From NCBI GenBank assembly GCA_937132145.1, contig CAKZNY010000256.1, forward strand, positions 1-5,178: a stretch of 5,178 nucleotides of DNA, given 5' to 3'. The translations under genes were made by a program, and so were the position numbers. Under the pieces are notes generated by a model that worked only from the letters and a program-made list of their open reading frames with translations, did no database searches and was not told the origin of the DNA. Positions 1-4,697 of the stretch are shown piece by piece; position 1 is the stretch's first letter; every line of letters starts with the position of its first letter. This DNA comes from an uncultured Paracoccaceae bacterium (GTDB taxonomy: Bacteria; Pseudomonadota; Alphaproteobacteria; Rhodobacterales; Rhodobacteraceae).

Positions 1-549
1 TTGATCGCGTATCTGGGGTCGGACGCAGCACAGTTGCCGGTGGAGCAGGCGGGGTACGTCAGCCTGAATGTCACACTGAAATCCGTTAACGAGCAGGGGT
101 TGCGGTTTGCCAATGCGATTCTCTCGGATAACGACGAAATTGACCTTGCTGATTTGAAGGAAATGGCAAAACAGTTAGTCGACGCGGAGCGGCTATCGAC
201 GACTTTCCGGTTTATTGACGGCTCAAGTACCTTGGATGCAAGGGCGAAGCGGGACATTAAACGCCTGCTAGATTGGATGGCGGGGCAAAATTTAACCAAT
301 AAGGAAATATTGATTGTGGGGTTTACGGATAATAATGGTAAATCAAACGTAAATATGGCATTGGCTGGGCAACGTGCACAGCAAGTATTGAACGAAATGG
401 CGGCTATTGCGCCGGTAGGAATGTTAGAGAGATATAAAATTAAGGCTGTAGGGCTTGGAGAAACCTCGCCCATGGCATGTGGTGATGCGCCCCGTGGACG
501 TTTTGTGAACCGAAGAGTAGAGGTCTGGATTCGTGATGGAAATAGATAA
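1..549 (+). CDS. Phosphate-binding-protein (PstS-like)/OmpA fusion, C-terminal part (5' truncated)
   Basis: The reading frame is open at the left edge, so the TTG at position 1 is most likely an internal Leu codon. Visible residues 1-25 (YLGSDAAQ, then EQAGYVSLNV) resemble the last helix and strand of PstS-type phosphate-binding proteins. About 40 linker residues follow. Residues 66-178 form an OmpA C-terminal-like domain: TFRF strand, GFTD at 107-110, the helix LAGQRAQQVL, and NRRVEVW at 170-176. D110 and R125 are 15 residues apart, matching the diaminopimelate-binding Asp/Arg pair of OmpA-family domains (D271/R286 in Acinetobacter OmpA). The protein should therefore sit in the periplasm attached to peptidoglycan. 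The fusion type, annotated as phosphate ABC transporter substrate-binding/OmpA family protein, is known from roseobacters; the PstS half is mostly outside the window, so that part rests on a short match. The OmpA call is firm. A rhodanese gene follows on the same strand after 164 nt. Confidence 0.82.
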   Translation: MIAYLGSDAAQLPVEQAGYVSLNVTLKSVNEQGLRFANAILSDNDEIDLADLKEMAKQLVDAERLSTTFRFIDGSSTLDARAKRDIKRLLDWMAGQNLTNKEILIVGFTDNNGKSNVNMALAGQRAQQVLNEMAAIAPVGMLERYKIKAVGLGETSPMACGDAPRGRFVNRRVEVWIRDGNR

Positions 550-713
550 AAACCCGTCGAAATTTGGCCGCATTAATGGTATATGTTCGGTGTGTCGGCT
601 GAGGTGGGCTCTGGCATAAGATACGTTAACGAGTGGCTATGTATACGAATATCGAGGTATTAATAATGAAGATAGCATTGAAAGATTCGCCCGACAGACA
701 TCAAGGAGGCAAA
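550..713. other. AT-rich intergenic gap before the rhodanese gene
   Basis: This 164-nt stretch separates the OmpA-fusion stop codon from the chosen rhodanese start. It is AT-richer than most of the window (roughly 42% GC by eye). I find no convincing -35/-10 pair and no stem followed by a T run. Small palindromes (CATTAATG near 571, CGTTAACG at 624-631, GTATAC at 641-646) are present but could be chance. In-frame alternative starts for the rhodanese lie at 633 (GTG), 639 (ATG) and 666 (ATG). A promoter for the rhodanese could be here, but the sequence alone does not show it. Confidence 0.4.
703..709 (+). promoter_or_regulatory. Ribosome binding site deciding the rhodanese start
   Basis: AAGGAGG is a near-perfect Shine-Dalgarno sequence ending 4 nt before the ATG at 714. 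It favours that ATG over the in-frame ATG at 666, which has only a weaker GAGGT at 654-658. Confidence 0.75.
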
Positions 714-1358
714 ATGCCTATTTGGAAAAAACTACTGAGCGCCATTATCCCAGCCACAATGTTATTGGCAGGTCCGGTGCAGGCGCAGGATGTCTGGATT
801 ACACCTGATTTACCGTTTTTTGAATTTGAATCGGGTGGCGAGTTTTATCTGATTGAACGAGATCAGGACAACGAGGCCCGTATAGTTGATGCGTTTGCGA
901 AAACCTCGCGGGCGTGTCCGCCGTTTTGTATCCAGCCGATGATCGTGGCTGAAGGTGTTAAAACCGTTGGTGAACTCGAGCTGCTGAACTTCATTCAGGA
1001 CCATGTAGAGGTGGGCGACGGGTTCTTAATCGATGCACGTGTTGAAAGCTTTTTTCTTGCCGGAACCATTCCGGGTGCAGTGAACCTGCCCTTTAATATG
1101 TTTGTTTCTTCTGCGGCGAACCCGTTTCTAGACCAGCTGTTGATCTTGCTTGGGGGCGAAATCGATGCTTCGGGGGCGTGGAATTTCGACGATGCAGCAG
1201 AGCTGTTGTTGTTCTGTGACGGTCCTTGGTGTGGCCAGTCCCCGCGTGCGATTAATGACTTGTTAGAGCTGGGTTATCCGGCAACGCGGTTGTATTATTA
1301 TCGGGGTGGCATGCAGTCGTGGTCCTCGATGGGGCTAAGTGTTGTGGTGCCGGGATAA
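714..1358 (+). CDS. Exported rhodanese-like domain protein with two cysteine pairs
   Basis: A 214-residue protein. Residues 1-24 are a Sec signal peptide (basic PIWKK, hydrophobic core, likely cleavage after VQA), which together with the strong ribosome site fixes the start at 714. The rhodanese fold spans about residues 80-210: the DAR motif at 107-109, the IPGAVNLP strand at 119-126, the active loop CDGPWCGQSP at 168-177, and the YRGGMQSW ending at 196-203. The first loop cysteine, C168, is in the usual catalytic position after the LLLF strand. Aligned on the following Ser, the loop is about two residues longer than in common single-domain rhodaneses and contains a second cysteine, C173. 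A further pair, CPPFC (C68, C72), precedes the domain. Known rhodaneses transfer sulfane sulfur through a Cys persulfide; the substrate here is unknown, and a redox or sulfur-relay role in the periplasm is inference. It follows the OmpA fusion on the same strand and runs convergently into the DUF2125 gene. Confidence 0.88.
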   Translation: MPIWKKLLSAIIPATMLLAGPVQAQDVWITPDLPFFEFESGGEFYLIERDQDNEARIVDAFAKTSRACPPFCIQPMIVAEGVKTVGELELLNFIQDHVEVGDGFLIDARVESFFLAGTIPGAVNLPFNMFVSSAANPFLDQLLILLGGEIDASGAWNFDDAAELLLFCDGPWCGQSPRAINDLLELGYPATRLYYYRGGMQSWSSMGLSVVVPG

Positions 1359-1377
1359 TGGCTTTACGTGTCGATCT

Positions 1378-2382
1378 TCAATAAACCCGAGGGGCTTTGC
1401 CAATCGGGATAGGCCCGATGTAGGTTAGCCTGTCGGCAAAGCGCAGTTTTACCTCAAAGTCTTCGGGATTGCCCGCCAGTGCCGCGACAATGGTTATACC
1501 GCGATCCAGTGCTTTCGCGAAATCGGGGGCTAGCAGTTGTGCCGCGATTATTACATCCAGCACCTCGCGCCATTTTTTCGCCTCCAAAGTGAAGGTGCCT
1601 TCCAAATATCCCTCGCGCGTGATGTCGATGGAACCGGCGCCGCTTAGGTGCAATTCGCCCCAAAGAAGCTGGAGGTTGCGGATTTTAATCGAGGTCATGC
1701 GCGGGTTGGTTTGCTCAATCGCGAAGCGGTCCCACGGTTTATCGTAGGTTATGGTTGCATCGAAGATCGCTTCGGGGATGGTTTCGGGCAACAGGCCGCT
1801 TTGATCGACAAAGGTGCGCCAAGCGGCAGGGGGTGAAAACTCCAGTGCTTTTATGTAAAGGTCATAGGAATTTGGAGGCAGGTCCGGTGCATTATGGGCA
1901 AAGAACGCGACGCTGGCCTCTTTCGCCGAGGCGCGCCAGCCGGTTTCGCCTGCAAGTTCCAGATCGGCGGTTTCCAGCTGCAGGCGATCAAGTGAAAGCG
2001 CTGTGTCGGGTTTGAAAATCAGCGACCCTCGAAACTGCGAGCTGTCGATTGTGATCGTGTCGTTGCGTGTGGAATAGCTGTGGGTGCCGGGCCATACGGC
2101 GATGATGTGGTTGGGCTTGTAGGATAGTGACAGAAGCTGGAAGAACGGGGCCTCCCATGTCCAGCCGCCGCGCGGATTGCTTAGGGTTAGGTTGGTGAAT
2201 TTGCTGTCGAACCGATTGGGGTAGCCGGTGACTTTGAATTCTTCGACCTCTGCGACCCAGCCCGCTTCGCGGCGCTGTTCCATCCATGTCTCGATTGCGG
2301 TTTTCTGGGTCGTTGTGCCGACCACCCACCACGCGCTCCAGCCAAAGGATAGTACAAGTATCAAAATAATTAGGCCGCGCAT
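1378..2382 (-). CDS. DUF2125 domain-containing exported or membrane-anchored protein
   Basis: A 334-residue protein starting at the ATG (complement of 2380-2382), preceded by AGAGGGG about 5 nt upstream. The frame is open further upstream to 2457, but that extension (LHCIRLQFVASVYP and so on) overlaps the ChaC start and would bury the signal sequence. Residues 1-23 are a hydrophobic N-terminal helix, either an uncleaved anchor or a signal peptide. The rest matches the DUF2125 family as I recall it: GYPNRFD at 53-59, WEAPFFQLLSLSYKPNH at 76-92, AVWP at 95-98, PWDRFAIE at 216-223, the WG strand near 241, and a C-terminal GPIPIGKAP at 323-331. It is rich in beta strands after the anchor, and the length is typical. 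The molecular function of the family is not established; an envelope role follows only from the predicted export. It is divergent from the ChaC-like gene and convergent with the rhodanese gene. Confidence 0.85.
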   Translation of the reverse strand: MRGLIILILVLSFGWSAWWVVGTTTQKTAIETWMEQRREAGWVAEVEEFKVTGYPNRFDSKFTNLTLSNPRGGWTWEAPFFQLLSLSYKPNHIIAVWPGTHSYSTRNDTITIDSSQFRGSLIFKPDTALSLDRLQLETADLELAGETGWRASAKEASVAFFAHNAPDLPPNSYDLYIKALEFSPPAAWRTFVDQSGLLPETIPEAIFDATITYDKPWDRFAIEQTNPRMTSIKIRNLQLLWGELHLSGAGSIDITREGYLEGTFTLEAKKWREVLDVIIAAQLLAPDFAKALDRGITIVAALAGNPEDFEVKLRFADRLTYIGPIPIGKAPRVY

Positions 2383-2448
2383 GGAATCCCCTCTCCAATT
2401 CCGCAAGAATGCAGGGTATACACTGGCCACAAATTGGAGACGGATACA
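2383..2448. promoter_or_regulatory. Divergent intergenic region between the DUF2125 and ChaC genes
   Basis: This 66-nt stretch must carry the start signals of both divergent genes unless their promoters lie within the opposite gene. It contains a GTATAC palindrome at 2416-2421 that could serve as a -10 core in either direction (TATACA on +, TATACC on -). No recognisable -35 element lies 16-18 nt from it on either strand, so a promoter call is weak. A perfect 9-bp inverted repeat flanks the centre and is listed separately. Confidence 0.4.
2392..2440. repeat. 9-bp inverted repeat carrying both Shine-Dalgarno sites
   Basis: TCTCCAATT at 2392-2400 and AATTGGAGA at 2432-2440 are exact reverse complements with a 31-nt spacer. 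The right arm includes the GGAG ribosome site of the ChaC-like gene, 9 nt before its ATG. The left arm, read on the minus strand, supplies the GGAGA just ahead of the DUF2125 start. Part of the match is therefore expected from two Shine-Dalgarno sequences facing apart; the AATT extension is the additional part. Confidence 0.6.
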
Positions 2449-2988
2449 ATGCAGCAAAATGACCTTTGGGTTTTCGGATACGGCTCTCTGCTTTGGCGGA
2501 CGGGTTTTGAATACCTGGAATGCCGTGTCGCGACGTTGCGCGGGTTTAACCGGTCTTTCTGCCTAACCTCGATCCATTATCGTGGCACAAGCGACGCGCC
2601 CGGTCTGGTGCTGGCGTTGGACCCTGACCATCTGGGCGAGTGTCACGGTGTGGGCTTTCGGGTCGCGGCCGATTTGGCGGCAGACACAATGGCGTATTTG
2701 CGCGAACGCGAGCTGGTTTCATCGGCCTATATTGAGCAAACGCACCCGATAACCTTCCACGGCGGTGGTGTCGCGGAGGCGGTTTGTTACGTGATAGATC
2801 AATCCCACGAACAATACGCTGGTGGTTTAAGTATCGAGGCGCAGGCGGTGATTATAGCCAAGGCCGCAGGGTCGGCAGGGCCAAACGACGAGTATTTGTT
2901 CAACACCGCCGAGCATCTAACGGAGTTGGGAATATCGGACCCCGAACTGGAACGCTTGGTGGCATTGGTGCACAGGGTCGCGCCGTAA
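2449..2988 (+). CDS. chaC: ChaC-like gamma-glutamylcyclotransferase (glutathione-specific)
   Basis: A 179-residue cytosolic protein with no signal peptide. The ATG at 2449 is chosen because GGAG at 2436-2439 is well placed; the in-frame TTG at 2434 lies on top of that site. Family hallmarks are VFGYGSLLW at residues 8-16 (the gamma-glutamyl-binding loop), GFNRSFCL at 32-39, YRGTSDAPGLVLAL at 44-57, GVGFRV at 67-72, and AYLRERE at 82-88. E88 aligns with the catalytic Glu of human ChaC2 (E83). The GPNDEYLF segment at 144-151 matches the late helix of bacterial ChaC. Known members cleave glutathione to 5-oxoproline and Cys-Gly. The length is somewhat below the roughly 230 residues of E. coli ChaC, but all core motifs are present. 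It is divergent from DUF2125 and ends 8 nt from the oppositely oriented LysM gene. The family is firm; glutathione specificity is inferred from ChaC-type rather than GGACT-type motifs. Confidence 0.9.
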   Translation: MQQNDLWVFGYGSLLWRTGFEYLECRVATLRGFNRSFCLTSIHYRGTSDAPGLVLALDPDHLGECHGVGFRVAADLAADTMAYLRERELVSSAYIEQTHPITFHGGGVAEAVCYVIDQSHEQYAGGLSIEAQAVIIAKAAGSAGPNDEYLFNTAEHLTELGISDPELERLVALVHRVAP

Positions 2989-2996
2989 GCTACGGT

Positions 2997-4160
2997 TTAG
3001 TTTAGCCGGTTAATCAGATAGTCGCGCGAAATTGCACCCCATTCGCCGGTGGCCAGCATATCCCATACGCCTGCATTCAGGTATTCCATGGCGATTTGGC
3101 CTTCGGGGTTATTGTTTGCCGTAATGGCATGAACCGTGTGGATGGCGGCGAGGTCGGTTAGCTCGATGATTTGCTCGTTGCGGCCTGTATCGGCGAAATA
3201 TACATCGGCGGTCAGCCCGTTTACGCTGACGATATCGACGATATCGTTTATCAAATCTTCAAAACATGTCGCGAGGTCGGTCGCCGTTTCCAGCGAAATG
3301 ATTGGTTCGATCATTCCGTCTTCCAGCAAGTCATAGGTGTGCATGGCGGCTGGGCGGCAAACGCGCGCGCCGACCAGATCGACTTCACTGGAAGCGTTTT
3401 CAAACGGGCCGTCCGATACAGTGAACATGGCCATTTGTGCCTCGTATATCGGGGCGGAGAAAGTAAAGTTCTCGCATAGGTCCCGGATATCCGCATCGAA
3501 ATCGCTCAGCTTGCAATCGGGCAGGAGCCACGGGAAGGACAGATGGAACTTGTCTGGCAATATGGATGTCGCCAAGCCCGTTTCCGGTCGAGTGACGAAT
3601 ATCGGCTTGCTAACTTTAGCCGCGTTGCTTCGCAGTAATGCCGTTTCGATCAACGTGGTGATCAGGCCGCCGTGCAGCAGGTTTTCGTCCGAGTAGGGCA
3701 GGTTGTCCGAGAACCCGACGAGGATCAGTTCCGCAATGTGGGAAGTGATTGCCGGAACAGGTGTAGGCACAGCGTTGGGTTCGGTGTCGGCAATTTCTGT
3801 CGGTTGAGCTTGAACCTCGACCTCTGGTGTCGGGGTGGTTTCGGTTGCTTCGATTATGGCGGGCACTTCGGTTGATGCCGCAGCTTCGACAGGCGTGCCG
3901 GCATCTGTGAATATGCCACGGCACGGCAAATCGAGGGTTAAACCAATGGGAATGATGTGTGGGGTACGCCCAAGATTGCTGCGGTTTGCTTCGAATATAT
4001 ACCGGTAATCCCGTGGGTTTCCGTACGTATCTTTGGCGATCCCACGCAGGGTGTCGCCTTTGTTGATTGTGTACGTCCCGCAGATTTCTTGAGCCAAAAC
4101 AGGTGATGCTGAAATCGTTAAGACAGCCAACCCCAAAGCTGCAAATAGCTGTTTATTCAA
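2997..4160 (-). CDS. LysM domain fused to an extracellular solute-binding (SBP_bac_3-like) domain
   Basis: A 387-residue protein. The start is a TTG (complement of 4158-4160): an in-frame TAA lies just upstream, AAAGGG sits 8 nt before the TTG, and the resulting N-terminus is a clean signal peptide (residues 1-23, cut after VLA). Residues 28-79 are one LysM domain (YTINKGDTLRGIAKDTYG, then IFEANR, then PIGLTLDLP) bracketed by C27 and C80. Residues 82-140 are an acidic Pro/Thr/Glu-rich linker. Residues 141-387 resemble amino-acid-type periplasmic binding proteins: HGGLITTLIETAL near 163-175, PDCKLSDF ending at 221, FSAPIYEAQMAMF at 234-246, and VGARVCRP at 263-270. The cysteines C216/C229 and C268/C299 are spaced as plausible disulfides. 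LysM should tether it to peptidoglycan. No permease or ATPase gene is nearby, so a sensing or scavenging role is possible; the ligand is unknown. It lies 68 nt downstream of nfeD, with two hairpins between. Confidence 0.82.
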   Translation of the reverse strand: MNKQLFAALGLAVLTISASPVLAQEICGTYTINKGDTLRGIAKDTYGNPRDYRYIFEANRSNLGRTPHIIPIGLTLDLPCRGIFTDAGTPVEAAASTEVPAIIEATETTPTPEVEVQAQPTEIADTEPNAVPTPVPAITSHIAELILVGFSDNLPYSDENLLHGGLITTLIETALLRSNAAKVSKPIFVTRPETGLATSILPDKFHLSFPWLLPDCKLSDFDADIRDLCENFTFSAPIYEAQMAMFTVSDGPFENASSEVDLVGARVCRPAAMHTYDLLEDGMIEPIISLETATDLATCFEDLINDIVDIVSVNGLTADVYFADTGRNEQIIELTDLAAIHTVHAITANNNPEGQIAMEYLNAGVWDMLATGEWGAISRDYLINRLN

Positions 4161-4168
4161 TTGTTCGA

Positions 4169-4174
4169 CCCTTT
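4169..4174 (-). promoter_or_regulatory. Ribosome binding site supporting the TTG start of the LysM gene
   Basis: On the minus strand AAAGGG ends 8 nt before the TTG. Part of the in-frame TAA stop lies within the same few bases (GCTAAAGGG), which excludes any start further upstream. Confidence 0.65.
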
Positions 4175-4185
4175 AGCCATATCAA

Positions 4186-4214
4186 CCCCTGCGAAATCAA
4201 ACCACTCGCAGGGG
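4186..4214 (-). terminator. GC-rich hairpin between nfeD and the LysM gene (candidate attenuator or terminator)
   Basis: Read on the minus strand, CCCCTGCGA and TCGCAGGGG form a perfect 9-bp stem with an 11-nt loop. It begins 14 nt after the nfeD stop and ends 11 nt before the LysM ribosome site. The bases after the stem (TTGATATGG) are not a U run, so it is not a textbook Rho-independent terminator. It could be a weak terminator, a processing or stabilising structure, or a modulator of downstream translation. Confidence 0.5.
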
Positions 4215-4220
4215 AGTATG

Positions 4221-4247
4221 ACAGGTTCTTAAATGTTTTCAACCTGT
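4221..4247 (-). promoter_or_regulatory. Hairpin spanning the nfeD stop codon
   Basis: Read on the minus strand, ACAGGTT and AACCTGT form a perfect 7-bp stem with a 13-nt loop that contains the last sense codons and the TAA of nfeD. It lies only 6 nt before the stronger hairpin at 4186-4214, making a tandem pair. The stem is modest and could be chance on its own; its position over the stop codon next to the second hairpin makes it worth recording. Confidence 0.4.
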
Positions 4248-4693
4248 AGCGACATACCATCAGCCGCAATTATCTTAACGACTTGCCCAACTTCTGCGCT
4301 TTGACCTTCTGGCCATTTGGCGGTCCAGCGCAGCCCGTTCAGCTCGATGTGGCCCTCGCCGAGATTGAAATCCACGACTTTGGCGTTGTGCCCAACCATC
4401 TGTTCTGTGCGGTTGTTCAGGGTGGTATTGGGCTCGCCGTCGCCGAACTTTCTTATATACCCGCGACCTGCGAGCAACGTGCCGATCGACAGGGCTGCAT
4501 AAAGCGCGATTTGCAACGCGCCTTGCATACCCGGTGCGATCCACAGAATGATGCCCATAACGATAGCCGCAATCCCCGGCCAGATCAGGACGGAGGAGGC
4601 GATCATCATCTCCAACGCGCCAAGCCCGATGCCAAGCGCGATCCACCACCAAGGGGAAAGCGTTTCGATCCAGGAAAAAAGTCCGGCTTCCAT
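4229..4693 (-). CDS. NfeD-like membrane protein (short form, partner of stomatin/SPFH protein)
   Basis: A 154-residue protein. Residues 1-14 are a short N-terminus. Three hydrophobic segments follow at about 15-33, 36-53 and 56-76, each Gly/Ala/Ile rich, with RGYIRKF marking the exit to a soluble part. Residues 98-153 form a small beta-rich OB-fold domain (GHNAKVVDF, GEGHIELNGLRWTAKWPEG, VGQVVKIIAADGMSLQV), the standard C-terminal domain of NfeD proteins. The long NfeD serine-protease (ClpP-like) domain is absent, as expected for the short class. The start ATG lies 4 nt after the stop of the SPFH gene, and its AAGGA ribosome site (4702-4706) is inside the end of that gene, pointing to translational coupling. 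NfeD-like proteins are thought to bind SPFH proteins and organise or stabilise them in the membrane. A DUF- or slipin-only relative is unlikely given both the membrane and OB modules. Confidence 0.9.
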   Translation of the reverse strand: MEAGLFSWIETLSPWWWIALGIGLGALEMMIASSVLIWPGIAAIVMGIILWIAPGMQGALQIALYAALSIGTLLAGRGYIRKFGDGEPNTTLNNRTEQMVGHNAKVVDFNLGEGHIELNGLRWTAKWPEGQSAEVGQVVKIIAADGMSLQVENI

Positions 4694-4697
4694 CAGG

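Noticed and set aside
84..633. Repeated word CGTTAACGAG at 84-93 and 624-633
   Set aside because: One copy is within OmpA-fusion coding sequence and the other intergenic; a single 10-bp repeat with no further symmetry is not enough to call an operator.
1403..1419. ATCGGG-ATAGG-CCCGAT hairpin just after the rhodanese gene, considered as its terminator
   Set aside because: It lies inside the DUF2125 coding end (codons for Ile-Gly-Pro-Ile-Pro), the stem is only 6 bp, and no T run follows on either strand.
1988..2449. 153-residue open frame on the - strand
   Set aside because: It overlaps the DUF2125 gene in a shifted frame, with Arg/His/Pro-rich composition and no family motif; a frame shadow.
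2383..2457. Longer N-terminus for the DUF2125 protein starting at 2457
   Set aside because: It would overlap the ChaC start, lacks a placed ribosome site, and would put 25 residues before the hydrophobic helix, whereas the ATG at 2382 has a strong site and gives the usual family N-terminus.
4080..4095. Possible lipoprotein signal for the LysM protein (Cys at residue 27)
   Set aside because: The residues before the Cys are QEI, not a lipobox, and the VLA-QE boundary fits ordinary signal peptidase I cleavage.
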